Shown here piece by piece: positions 35,641-49,598 of a stretch of DNA of 64,000 bases. The notes beneath the pieces were generated by a model, which saw only the letters and a list, made by a program, of their open reading frames with translations, did not search any database and was not told the origin of the DNA. The number at the start of each line of letters is the position of its first letter. Positions within the stretch are counted from its first letter, which is position 1. The DNA comes from Sapria himalayana (lineage: Eukaryota > Streptophyta > Magnoliopsida > Malpighiales > Rafflesiaceae). The position numbers were made by a program, and so were the translations under genes. Location of the stretch: assembly GCA_029783825.1 (NCBI GenBank), contig JAREIK010000727.1, forward strand, positions 107,001 through 171,000. Reading direction: 5' to 3'.

Positions 35641-37668
35641 TAGTTAAATATAATTTTGAAGAGTTTTATATATTTATAAAATATTTATAAATAGTTATAA
35701 TATACCATGATAACAACACATTCTAAAATGCCCAATTGAATTAGACAACTATAGAGAAATAACTTGTATCAATAATATTTTCTCTTGGCAAATTAATATC
35801 ATATTTAGTGGGAACCAAAGTCAACAAATATATTAAATATTCTATAATCAAATATCTCATAGAAAAGAAAGATGTCAGGCTTAGATTGATTTAATGTATT
35901 TTACTATTACAATAGTTTGAACTAAAGATATTAGATAAGAAATGTACATATAATCAAAATTAAAAATAGCTTATCAAGAGTAGAAAAAGAAGATAAAAGA
36001 GTTGTTGAAGAAGATATTAAATAGAATTTTTATTTGAACTAATTATAGTATTGAATGAAAATGTAACTCCATGATATGTAGTATTGAATGAACCTTATCA
36101 TTGCAAGTAGTAATCTGATCAAATTTTGAGGCAAAGTGTTATATATGGGATATTAGTAGTATCTTGCAATAATGTCACTTTTTGCTCATGCTCTCACGAA
36201 TTTGTGGAACATGTTAATATTTTTATGTGCTCAAGTATTTTTCTTCTCAAAATTAATGTTAATATTTACATATATATGTTTGAATATAATGTGCATATAC
36301 ACTGCCCTACACACATACACACATTTATACATCCGTATACATTAGTATACGTTATATATTAGCATAAACATTTTTGTACTTGTATATATATTCATACATG
36401 TATCTACATTTTAAAAGTAGTGTGTATATACTTGTATGCATACATATACTACTCTACACCTACACAAACACACACATATACCTATATATGTAATATAATT
36501 TTAAAGGTACACATGAAACTATTATGTATGTGTGTATGTGTGTGTGTAAATGTATTTAAATTTTTTTGATTTTGAAAATTTAATTAAAATAAAATATTCT
36601 ATATTGTACACAATTTATAAAATATTGTAAATTCTTTATATTTAAAACAAATATTTGTGTGTGTGTGTGTGTGTGTGTATGAAGCATATTAATGCGTAAA
36701 ATGAAATTATGAACTAAATAAATAAGCTTCTATTTTATTCAAATTGTTGTTTTTTTAATATTTATATTAAAGTAACTATCATTATACTCATATAAATAAA
36801 TGAAGTTGGCATATTTGTAAATTATTTTGGTTTTATAATAATGATAAAAATTAAAATATAGTTCATAAATAGATAATATTGTTTTTGTTTTTCTATATAA
36901 TTTTTTTATTAAAATATTAATGTCTATGATTCTACCTATTATTTATTATTATTAATAAATTTTTAGAAACTTTAAAATTCAAACAAATATAATGTAGTGC
37001 ATATAAATACATGCCTTTATTATTTTGTAAAAAAACAATTATTTCTTTAATTATGTTCAAACATAATAGATTACCATATAAATTCAACAGTAAATTTTTC
37101 TACAAGTAATTATTTTTTTTATTTTATTCAATATATAAAAATGACCATTAAATATATGAATTTGTTTTTTAAAATAATTATTTTTAAATTTTATTTTTCA
37201 AATTTAATACATTATAATATTTTTTTTATTAATAGTTACATTTCAAACTTTATTTATTTATAATAAATATAACATATTATATATTATGAGGTGCAAATTT
37301 TATTCTGTAAATAAATTTTATTTTTAAAGTTTTATCTTTGTAAATTGAAACTACATCCCATATATATTTTAGAAATTTTTTATAATATTTATTACACACA
37401 TATTATTATTTGTTTTGAAATTTACAAAATGAATTTTAACAAATGAACATTTTATTAGAAATCAATTTTATTTAAATGATATTAAGTAAAACAAAAATGC
37501 AAACCCTAAACATTTTAAATCATAATGATTTATAAACACATATAAAAATACAATAAAAAACATTTAAGATTGAAATAATCAAATTTAAGTTCCTAAAATA
37601 TATGGGAAAATGATATTTATACAATATCCAAAAAAAACTTGTATGAATGAGATGAATGATATGAATGG
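35641..37668. repeat. 2-kb AT-rich repeat, copy 2
   Basis: Collinear with 25,141-27,228 at an offset of about 10.44-10.50 kb. It retains the same landmarks but has shorter TG tracts (36,530-36,547, 36,655-36,680). After TGATATGAATGGAT at 37,668 it diverges into the A/B dimer satellite, whereas copy 1 meets CACTA-linked sequence. No gene recognised. Confidence 0.88.
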
Positions 37669-37689
37669 ATATTAAGTTTATAGAGCTTG

Positions 37690-38915
37690 TAGAAATACAT
37701 GTAGATGTAGTTATATATATTTTTTCATGTAATTAAATATAATTAGACATATGGCTATGTACAGGTATTAATGTAGATAAATACATTTTTATATTGTAAT
37801 ATGTTGATATACATAATGTTAAATACATTTATATATAATTATATATCTATATATATGTATATTAAATATGTTGTTATATTTATATATAGCTATGTTTATG
37901 TATACTATTTTTATAGCTATAGATATAGTAAAATACACTTATATATGAAATTCGAATTATATCACACATGCATATTGATCTATAGTTATGTTTAAATACA
38001 CTTATATAAAATACACTTAAGTTTATGTATACTGTTTATATATAGTTATGTATATTGATGTAGATATCAAGTCGGCATAGCTTATGCTATTTATATATTC
38101 TGTTTATGTATTTTGTTTATATGTAGTTATGTATATTAATGTAGATAAATATATTTATATATAGTAATATGTTGATATATATATATATATATATATATTA
38201 AATATACGTTGTTATATTTATATATAGTTATGTTTATGTATACTATTTTTATAGTTATAGATATAGTAAAATACACTTATATAAGAAATTCAAAGTATAT
38301 CACACAAGCATATTGATCTATAGTTATGTTTAATATAAAATACACTTATGTTTATGTATACTATTTATGTATACTGTTTATATATAGTTATGTATATTGA
38401 TGTAGATATCAAGTTGGCATACTTTATACTATTTATGTAAACTATTTATGTATAATGTTTATATATAGTTATGTATATTAATGTAGATAAATACATTTAT
38501 ATATAGTAATATGTTGATATACATATTGTTAAATACATTTATATATAGTTATATATATATATATATATATGTATATGTATATTAAATATACATTGTTATA
38601 TTTATATATAGTTATGTTTATGTATCCCATTTTTATAGTTATAGATATAGTAAAATACACTTATATGAGAAATTCGAATTATATCACACATGCATATTGA
38701 TGTATAGTTATGTTTAAATACATTTGTATAAAATACACATATATTTATGTATACTGTTTATATATAGTTATGTATATTGATGTAGATATCAAGTCAGCAT
38801 ACCTTATACTGTTTATGTATTCTGTTTATATGTAGTTATGTATATTAATGTAGATAAATATATTTATATATAGTAATATGTTGATATACAAATTGTTAAA
38901 TACATTTATATACAG

Positions 38916-38949
<34 letters not shown>

Positions 38950-39663
38950 TATACATTGTTATATTTAAATATAGTTATGTTTATGTATACTATTTTTATA
39001 GTTATAGATATAGTAAAATACACTTATATATGAAATTCAAAGTATATCACACATGCATATTGATCTATAGTTATGTTTAATATAAAATACACTTATGTTT
39101 ATGTATACTATTTATATATAGTTATGTATATTGATGTAGATATCAAGTTGGGATACCATATACTATTTATGTATACTATTTATGTATAATGTTTACATAT
39201 AGTTATGTATATTAATGTAGATAAATACATTTATATATAGTAATATGTTGATATACATATTGTTAAATACATTTATATATAGTTATATATATATATATGT
39301 ATATTAAATATACGTTGTTATATTTATATATAGTTATGTTTATGTATATCATTTTTATAGTTATAGATATAGTAAAATACACTTATATAAGGAATTCGAA
39401 TTATATCACACATGCATATTGATGTATAGTTATGTTTAAATACACTTATATAAAATACACTTAAGTTTATGTATAATGTTTATGTATACTATTTATATAT
39501 AGTTATGTATATTGATATAGATATCAAGTCGGCATACCTTATACTATTTATGTATTTTGTTTATGTATTCTGGTTATATGTAGTTATGTATATTAATGTA
39601 GATAAATATATTTATATATAGTAATATGTTGATATACATATTATTAAATACATTTATATATAG

Positions 39664-39707
<44 letters not shown>

Positions 39708-40407
39708 TATATGTTGGTATATATATATATAGTTATGTTTATGTATAGTATTTTTATAGTTATAACTATAGTAAAATACACTTATATAAGTAATTCAAAG
39801 TATATCACACATGCATATTGATGTATAGTTATGTTTAATATAAAATACATTTATGTTTATGTATATTGTTTATATATAGTTATGTATATTAGTGTAGATA
39901 TCAAGTTGGCATACCTTATACTATTTATGTATAATATTTATGTAAACTATTTATGTATAATGTTTATATATAGTTATGTATATTAATGTAGATAAATACA
40001 TTTATATATTGTAATATGTTGATATACATATTGTTAAATACATTTATATATAGTTATATATATATATATGTATATTAAATATATGTCATTATATTTATAT
40101 TTAGTTATGTTTATGTATACCATTTTTATAGTTATAGATATAGTAAAATACACTTATATAAGAAATTTGAATTATATCACACATGCATATTGATGTATAG
40201 TTATGTTTAAATACACTTATATAAAATACACATGTTTATGTATATTGTTTATGTATACTGTTTATATATAGTTATGTATATTGATGTAGATTTCAAGTTA
40301 GCATACCATATACTATTTATGTATTCTGTTTATATGTAGTTATGTATATTAATGTAGATAAATATATTTATATATAGTAATATGTTGATATACATATTGT
40401 TAAATAC

Positions 40408-40461
<54 letters not shown>

Positions 40462-41055
40462 TATATGTTGTTATATTTATATATAGTTATGTTTATGTAT
40501 ACTATTTTTATAGTTATAGATATATTAAAATACACTTATATAAGATATTCAAAGTATATCACACATGCATATTGATGTATAGTTATGTTTAATATAAAAT
40601 ACACTTATGTTTATGTTCACTATTTATGTATATTGTTTATATAAAGTTATGTATATTAATGTAGATATCAAGTTGGCATGCCTTATACTATTTATGTATA
40701 ATGTTTATATATAGTTATGAATATTAATGTATATAAATACATTTATATATAATAATATGTTGATATAAATATTGCTAAATACATTTATATATTGTTATAT
40801 ATCTATATATATTTGTATATTAAATATACATTGTTATATTTATATATAGTTATGTTTATGTATACTATTTTTATAGTTATAGATATAGTAAAATACACAT
40901 ATATATAAGAAATTATAATTATATCACACATCCATATTGATGTATAGCTATGTTTAAATACACTTATATAAAATACACATATGTTTATGTATTTTGTTTA
41001 TGTATACTATTTATATATAGTTATGTATATTGATGTAGATATCAAGTCAGCATAC
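37690..41055. repeat. 370-bp satellite with alternating A/B higher-order structure
   Basis: About nine monomers of 340-400 bp. The A type carries TTCGAATTATATCACAC (37,951; 38,673; 39,395; variants at 40,166 and 40,912). The B type carries TTCAAAGTATATCACAC (38,289; 39,036; 39,793; 40,548). They alternate without exception, so the homogenised unit is an A-B dimer of about 720-770 bp. Every monomer also has GTAGATATCAAGT followed by a GGCAT-like word, and a (TA)n tract of variable length. The TTTTATAGTTATAGATATAGTAAAATACA segment resembles part of the long-unit TAGTTATA family, so the two satellites are probably related. Confidence 0.92.
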
Positions 41056-41390
41056 CTACTGTGCACCATCAACATCCACACAAATAGAATGCATTATATC
41101 ACAAATGAATGAAGTATGTATACGAATAAATTTATATAAGCAATCCAAGCATACCATGTTGATTAATGAAGAAGAATTTCAATAAAAAAAATAACAGGAT
41201 CAAAACGCACATGCTTGCATTAAGATAATCGATGAAGAATTAGGGTATTAAATGTACCTCAAATCAATAACAAATTATCATTTATCTTCGATTAAGTTTT
41301 GATGCGTCGGTGTCGAGAGATAAATGGTTGACTACGGAGTACTTGCGATTCACTTGTTAGAGTTGTCTCTCGAGTCTCGACAACAAGTGA
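41056..41390. other. Unique interval at the end of the A/B satellite
   Basis: GC-richer, non-repetitive sequence with GATGCGTCGGTGTCGAGAGA and TTAGGGTATTAAATGTACCTC. It may be a fragment of a gene 5' region or an element end, but no frame or motif supports a call. It closes with the inverted repeat at 41,348-41,392. Confidence 0.45.
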
Positions 41391-41392
41391 AT
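41348..41392. repeat. Inverted repeat with nested palindromic core
   Basis: Arms ATTCACTTGTT and AACAAGTGAAT (11 bp, perfect) enclose 23 bp in which GTTGTC and GACAAC form a second, overlapping pairing around TCTCGAGTCTC. It is followed immediately by (TA)n. Confidence 0.85.
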
Positions 41393-41453
41393 ATATATAT
41401 ATATATTACAAAAATATTTATATTTTTAATTATTAAAACATTAAATAAACAAT

Positions 41454-41485
<32 letters not shown>

Positions 41486-42489
41486 GTCTCATTTATTTTA
41501 TTTACTATCAAAAATTTATTAATAAAATTAATGTGCATTTAGCAAGGTACACATGAAAAACAAACACCTTAAAATTTTTTATTATAATATTAATTAATCA
41601 ATAAATATATAAATAATTTAAAATATATATATATATATATATGTTTAGCCTTATAAAAAAATATCAAATAGCTACAAAATTAACAAACTTCATATAATAA
41701 GACTTACATGAAAAGATGATTTGTCTTCTAGCCACTCTCCTAATAGTTATAAAATACTCATAATGTTAAAAAATATATAAAAATTTATATTTTATGGTTA
41801 TAAATTTTTAATAATTCATATTAATTTTTTTGATGATAATATTAAATAATTTTAAAGGCATAAAATTTTATATTATTTGATATCATTAATAATTTTTTAA
41901 ATTCAAAAAATTACTTAAAGTGAGAAGATAATTAAAAGAAAGTTATATTTATTATATTAATAAAGACTTAATATTAAAAGCTAATCGTAAAAATATAACT
42001 CACTCGTTTAATTCTTATAAATCTAGTAGGAGCAAATATTCATGTATTTATTTTAAAATATTAATTTATTATTTTTTAACTTTTTTGAAAACTTTTATAT
42101 TTTTATTATATTTCAAGATTTTTTAAATTTTGTATTAATTATATTTTTAAAAGTTTCCTATAATCATAAAATTTTTTTATACTTATAATAATATTAAGAT
42201 TTAATGGTTTATTTGTCAATTCAAATATTTTTGAATATATTTTTTATTTTATAATACAATTAATAATTTTACATTTATATTAGAAGAAATTTTAGTGTAT
42301 GTTAATTTAATGTTTAAAATATCGAAATAGATTATTATACTTATGAATTAATTATGTAATGATACTTTAATATAAATTAAAAAGTTTCTTAATTAAAAAG
42401 TTTATAAAAAATTTTTTATAATTTTTTTAAAAATTAATACATCATAAAAAAATTTATTTTAGTCCTTATTTATATAATTTTTTTTGTAT
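41393..42489. other. AT-rich gene-free interval
   Basis: (TA)n tracts at about 41,455-41,476 and 41,623-41,642 lie in extremely AT-rich sequence. TTTAATTCTTATAAAT followed by CTAGTAGGAGCAAAT near 42,010 resembles, in inverted orientation, the sequence at 13,820-13,866. No coding evidence. Confidence 0.6.
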
Positions 42490-44148
42490 TATCTATTTGT
42501 TTATTTATTTTTAATCTAAATTTTTATCTATCTATCTTTATATATGCTTGTTTATCTTTCTGTCTATCTAATTGTCGACCTATATATCTATCTGTCTGTC
42601 TATTATATCACAATCTACTTGTCTATCTATCTATCTATGTATCTACTATCAATTTATCTTTTTTTGTGACTATCTATCAGTATATATATTTATCTATCTA
42701 TATATCTATCTTTCTATTAATCTGTCTAACTAGCTCTCTGTCTATATGTCTAAATATCTTTATTTCTATCTATCTATTTGTCTATCGATATATCTATTTA
42801 ACTATATATATATATCACTCTATCAAAATGAATTTATATCTATCTTTCTATATATCTTTCTATATGTCTATCTATTTGTTTGTCTATCTACTTGTCTATC
42901 TATATTTAAATCTCTCTTTCGATCTATCTATCTATCATTCTATCTGACTATCTATTTGTTTGTCTATTTGTCTAGTAATCTTTTTATCCATCTATCTATC
43001 TATCTTTCTGTCTATCTGTATGTATATCAATCTGTCAATTTGTCTGTGTATCTGCTTGTCTATCTATTTCTGTATCTATCTTTCTATCTATTTGTCTGTA
43101 TGTCTATCTATCTGTTTATCTATCTATCTATCTATCTGTGTTTATCTATGAGTCTATCTGTCTGTTATCTGATTATCTATCTATCTATCTATCTATTTAT
43201 CTATATGACTGTCTATCTGTCTATCTTTTTATCTATCTATCTATCTATCTACCCAACTTTATGTCAATTTGTCTATCATTCTATTTATCTATCTATCTAT
43301 CTATCTATATGTCTATTTTTATGTCTATCTATCTATCTATTTGTATTGATATCAAACTATTTATCTATATTAATATATATCTATCTATTTGAATTTCTAT
43401 TTGTCTATTAAATTATCTATCTATGTATCTATCTATATGTTTATATGATTATCTATCTATCTATCTATATGACTATCTATCTGTCTATCTTTTTATCTAT
43501 CTATCTACCTACCTAACTTAGTGTCAATTTGTCTGTCAATCTTTCAATCTATTTGTCTATCTATCTATATGTTTATTTTTATGTATATCTATATGTATAT
43601 CTATTGATCTATCTATCTATTTGTCTATCTATCTATCTAACCATCTATATTGATATCTAACTTTATAACTATATTTCTATATATCTATTTATTTGCATTT
43701 CTATTTGTCTATATATATATATATATCTAGCTATGTGTTGATATATGTGTCTATCTATCTGTGTATCTATATATTTATCTATGTATGTATCTATCTATCT
43801 ATCTATTTATCTATCTATCTATATATATATCTATCTATTTATCTATCAATCAATAAATCAATCAATCAGTATGTCTATCTATGTATCAAACTATCTATGT
43901 GTCAATCTATCTATCAAACTATCTATGTGTCTATCTATCTATCTATCTATCTATCTTTTATCTATCTATCTATTTGTATTATTAATTGTATACCTATCCA
44001 TCTATCTATCTCTCTATCTATCTCTATATCTATCTATCTATTTATCTATTTAATTAACTATTTGTCTATCTATCTCTCTAATAATTTTTTTATCCATATA
44101 TGTATCTTTCTATCTATCAATCAGTCAAAATCCCTATCTATATATCAA

Positions 44149-44188
<40 letters not shown>

Positions 44189-44357
44189 TATCTATCTATC
44201 TATATATCTATCAATCTTTATATCTGTATATCTATTTTTTTATCTATTTATCTTTCAATCTATCTTTAAATCTATTTGCTTATCTATCTTTCTATCTATC
44301 TATCTATCTAGCTATCTGCCTATCTATATATCAATCGATCTATATGTTTATCAATTA

Positions 44358-44393
<36 letters not shown>

Positions 44394-45251
44394 ATATATA
44401 TGTCTATCTATCTGTCAATCTATCTATCAATCTATCTATCTACCTGTCTTTCTAATAGTATATCTATCTATCTATCTATCTTTCTATCTATCTGTCTATA
44501 TATGTGTTTATCTATATATCTATTTATCAATTTATCTAACTATCAATATATCTATTAATCTATTTATCAATTTGTCAATCAATCTATCTATCAATCTATT
44601 TATCAATCTATCTATAAATGTATCAATCAATCTATATATCAACAAGACTATCTATCTCCCTATTTTTCTATCTATCAATCAATATGTCGAACTATCTTTC
44701 TATCTATTTATATATCTATCTTTCTGTCTATCTTTCCATCTATTTATTTGTCTATCTATCGATCTATATATTTGTTTATTTATCTATTTATCTTTCTCTC
44801 TTTCTATCTTTCAATCTAACTTTTTATCTATCAATCTATCTATATATGTGTCTATCTGTCTATTTAACTATCTATCAATCAATCAATCTGTTTATCTCTG
44901 TCATTCTTTATCTCTAACTATTTTACTATCTATTTGTCTATCTATCTGTCTATCTATTTCTCTATCTATCTGTCTAACTATCTATTTGTCTATCTATCTA
45001 TCTATCTCTCTATCTATCTTTCTATCTATCTATTTGTTCATCTATCTATCTAACTAACTATCAATAAATCTATCTATCAATCTATCTATCTGTTTGTACA
45101 TATATTTGTCTAACTAACTAACTAACTATCTATCTTAATATGTCTTTGTGCCTATCATTCAATCATTTAATCTATCTATATTTTTATCTATCTATTAATC
45201 TATCTGTCTATCTATATATTTCTCCATCTATTTATGTGTCTATCTATTTGC

Positions 45252-45285
<34 letters not shown>

Positions 45286-48200
45286 ATATATTTATCTATA
45301 TATTTGTCTATATATTTGTCTATCTATATGATTATATATCTTTCTATCAATCTGTCTATGTATCTATCAATTTATATTTTATATCTAAATGTCTTTCCAT
45401 CTATCTATCTATATATCTATCTATTTGTCTATCTATCTCTCTATATATCTGTCTATTTTTCAATCTATCTCTATTTATATTTGTCTATAAATCTATCTAT
45501 CTATATGTCAATATATCTTTCTATCTATATGTCTAACTATTTTTCTATCTTATTTTTCTGTCTTTGTATCTTTCTTTCAATCTTTCAAATTATATATTAA
45601 TCTATCTATCTATTTATCTTTCTAATTGTCTATATTTCTATCAATCTATTTGTCTATCAATATATGTATTTTTTATCTATCTATTTATCTTTTTATCTAT
45701 CTATATATCTTTTTTTTCATCTATATGTTTATCTATCTATCTATCTATCTATCTGCATATTTATATGTCTATCTATATATCCTTCTACCTATTTATCTAT
45801 CAATCTATCTGTCTATCTTTCTATATATATATATATATATATATTTATCTATCTATCTGTAAGTCTATCAATCTATCTATCAATCTTTATATCAATCATT
45901 CTATCAATCTATCTATTAATTTGTCTTAAAATATGTCTATCAATCTATCTATTATTTTAATTATCAATCTATCTATCAATCTATTATTCTAACTATATAC
46001 CTATCTATCTATCTGTCTATCTATCAATCTATGTATCTACCTATATATATATATATATCTATCTATATATTTATCTAACTGTCTATTTATTCATCTATTT
46101 ATCTATGTATCCTTCTATCCATCTTTCTATCTATCTATATAAGTATCTATTCGTCTATCTATTTGTCTATCTATTTGTCTATCTATCCATCAATATATTT
46201 GTCTATCTATTCGTCTTCCTATTTATTTATCTGTCTGTCTATGAGTCTTTTTAATTGACTTTCTAATTGAATATTTATTGTCTATCTATCTGTCTATCAA
46301 AATTTTTATCTATCTGTCTATCTATCTTTCCATCTATCTATCTATCTATTTATATCTCTGTATTTCTATATGACTATTTACCTTTCAATTTGTTTATATA
46401 TCTTTCTGTCTATTTGTCTATTTATCAGTCTATCTACTTATCTTTCTATATGTCTATCTATCTTTTATTATATTTATTTGTGTATCTATATTTCTATCTA
46501 TTTGCTATCTATCTGTATATCTATCTATATATCTATTTGTTTATTGATTTGCCTATCTATCTATCTATCTAACTATATATCTATCTATTTATCTATCTAT
46601 CTGTCTATATATCTATTTATATGTCTATCAATCTATATGTGTATCTATATATTTGTCAATATGTCTATCTATCAATCTATTTATCTATTTATTTGTCTAT
46701 ATATCTATCTACCAAATCTATCTATCTCTTTATCTATCTTTTTCTTTATCTTTCCATTAGTCTATCAATCTTTAAGTCTATATATATATATATATATATA
46801 GTTGTATATCCATCTATCTTTCTATCCATCTATCCATATATCTATCTATCCATCAATCTGTCTATCTCTCTATATATTTGTCTATCTATTTATTTGTCTA
46901 TCTATCTATTTGTCAAACTATCTATATGTTTGTCTAATTATCTTTATATCTATATATATGTCTAACTTTCTATTTATCTAATTATCTATCTATGTATATA
47001 TTAATCTATCTATCAATCAATTAATCTATATATGTGTTTATCTTTGTAATTGTCTCATTCACTAACTAACTAACAATATATCTATCTATATGTCTATTTG
47101 TCTATCTGTCTATATATCTATCTATATGTCTATCTATCTATTTGTGTATCTATCTATTTTTCAATCTATTTTTCTATCAATCTGCTTGTCTATCTATCTA
47201 TCTATCTGAAAATCTATCTATCTTTATATCTATCTATTAATCTATCAATCTATAAGTCTATGAATCTATCCATCTATCTATCTATTTATATATTTTTCTA
47301 TCTATCAATTTGAATAATTATCTAAATGTCTATCTCATTATCTATATATCTATATATATGTCTAACTTTCTATTTGTATTTTGTGTCTATCTGTCTATGT
47401 ATCTATTTGTCTATCTATCAATCTGTTTATTTTTTAATCTATCTATTTGTTTATATTTCTATCTATCAAATTTACTAACTAACTAAAGATATATCTATCT
47501 ATCTATTGGTCTATCTCTCTATTTATCCGTCTGTCTGCCTGTCTACCTATTTATTTGTCTATCGATCGATCTATCTATCTACCTATCTATCTATTTGCTT
47601 ATCAATTTAAATATCTATCTATTTGTCTATCTGTCTGTATGTCAATCAATCTATCTATTTATCTATCTATATGTCTATCTATGTGTCTATCTATATATCT
47701 CTCTATTATTCTATCTATCTATTTGTCGACTTATATATTTGTCTATCTATCTGTTTATCAATCTCCAATTCAAAAATCTATTTATGTCTATATGTCTATC
47801 CATCGATCTATCTAATTGTCTAGTTATCAAATTTTATATCTATCTATTTATCTATATGTCTATTTATCAAACTATCTAGTTTCCTATTAGTATAATCATC
47901 TATCTCTCTATATGTCTATTTGTTTATTTGTTTATCTATCTATCTTATATTTGTTTATCTATCTAACTATCTATCTATAAATATATCTATCTATGTATAA
48001 TTCTATTTTTTTGTCTGTCTCTTTTCTATCTGTCAATGTTTTTATGTGTTTATCTATCAATCTATTTATTTATCTATCTACATGTCTATCTATCTATCAG
48101 TCTATCTATCTATCTATCTATTTGTATATATATATATATATATATATCTATATGTCTATTTGTCTGCCTATCTGTCTATCCTTCTATTTGTATATCTATA

Positions 48201-49094
48201 AATCTAACTATATATCTATCTTTGAATCTATATATCTGTCTATCTATTTATCTATCTATCTATTAGTATATCAATATATTTATCTATCAATGATTCTGCC
48301 TATTTTATGTGTATCTGTCTATATGTCTATCTATCTATCTTTCTATGTATCTATTATTTGTTTATCTATATATCTACCTATCTATCTATCTGCATATCTA
48401 TCTTTCTATATATCTAACTTTGTGTCTATCTAAATATTTTATTGTTTATCTATTTATCTATATATTTGTGTATATATCTATATATCTCTCCCTATATCTA
48501 CCTATATTCTTATATGACAATTTATCTATTTGTCTATCTATCTATATGTATATAGATCTCTCTAACAAAATATATATCTATTTTCATATCTTTCTTTCTA
48601 TTGATTTATATTTATATATGTCTACCTATCTATCTATCTATTTTTATATATGTCTAAGTTTAAATTTATATATCTATGTAACTATCTAATTTTTCTATCT
48701 ATTTATCTGTCTAACTATCTAACTATCTTTATGTCTATGAGTCTATCAATCTATCATTTAATCAATCATTCGATCTATCTATCTATATGTCTGTCTATTT
48801 GTCTAACAATCTATTTCTATATAAATCTTTCTATTTATGACTACATATCCAACTATTTATTAGTCTATCAGTCTATCAGTCTATTAGTTTATAAGTCTAA
48901 ATGTCTCCTTATTTATCTATCTATTTTTCTATCTGTCTATCTATCAATCTATTTAGCTGTCTATCAATTTACTAAAATGCCTATCTATTAATCTATTTAT
49001 TTAACTTTTCATCAATCAATCTATCTAACTATTTGTCTATCTTTCTATAGGTATATCTATCTATCTTTCTATATTTCAATTTGTCTATCTATAT
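42490..49094 (+). repeat. TCTA tetranucleotide array 5
   Basis: 6.6 kb of degenerate (TCTA)n, with (TA)n islands at about 44,153-44,184, 45,824-45,842 and 46,781-46,800. A 262-bp local duplication is visible (GTCTATCTTTTTATCTATCT then ACTTTATGTCAATTTGTC near 43,219, and the same with ACTTAGTGTCAATTTGTC near 43,481). It is the pre-insertion host of the hAT element, whose TSD is ATCTATAT. Confidence 0.98.
49087..49094. repeat. hAT target-site duplication, left copy
   Basis: ATCTATAT, identical to 52,860-52,867. Eight bases is the signature TSD length of hAT transposons. Confidence 0.93.
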
Positions 49095-49300
49095 TAGAGG
49101 TGTCAAACGTGCCGGGCCGGGCTGGCCCGGCACGAGGCACGGCACGGTTCGGCCGTGCCTGGGCCGGCCCGACAAGTTTTTAAACCGTGCCCGGGTTAGG
49201 AACAGCCCGTGTCGTGCCGTGCCGTGGCACGGCATGCCGGCATAGGTTCATCCCGTGCCGATTCACGCAGGCACGCGTGGCGGCATGGGGCGTGGGCGTG
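49095..49300. repeat. hAT left TIR and GC-rich subterminal repeats
   Basis: TIR at 49,095-49,109, then clustered GGCCCGGCAC, GGCACGGCACGG, CCGTGCCTGG and GTGCCGTGCCGTGG words. These multi-copy, bidirectional motifs are absent from the transposase body and contrast sharply with the AT-rich host. Confidence 0.85.
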
Positions 49301-49326
49301 AGCATGAGTGCATGACCCGTCCCCTG

Positions 49327-49346
49327 CCCCCCCCCCCCCCCCCCCC
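49327..49346. repeat. Poly(C) homopolymer, 20 nt
   Basis: An uninterrupted run of C between the left subterminal repeats and the transposase promoter region. Its length is prone to real variation and sequencing error. Confidence 0.93.
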
Positions 49347-49592
49347 GGTAAAAAAGACCGTAGGTCAGGTCTGTGGTCCCGACTACCGATACCTGACAGG
49401 CTTAGACACGACCAATCCCAACGGCCAAAAAAAAAATTCAAACATCACAGATTTTCAGCCGTTGGATTCGCCTCCAACGGCTAGGGGGCAGATTCCAACG
49501 GTCCTCGTGATTCTGCCCCTTAAAAATATACTAAAAAATCAAAAAAATAATAAAAAAATTTCTTTTTTTATAAAAAATTAATTTCTTTAGCC

Positions 49593-49598
49593 TATAAA
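49593..49598 (+). promoter_or_regulatory. Candidate TATA box of the hAT transposase
   Basis: TATAAA, about 300 bp upstream of the ATG at 49,894, followed by a CT-rich leader (CTCTCTCTC tracts at 49,668-49,700 and 49,851-49,866). Placement between the subterminal repeats and the ORF is as expected. A GT at 49,814 and TCTCTAG at 49,861-49,867 could delimit an intron, but at 54 bp it would be too short for a plant intron. Confidence 0.5.
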
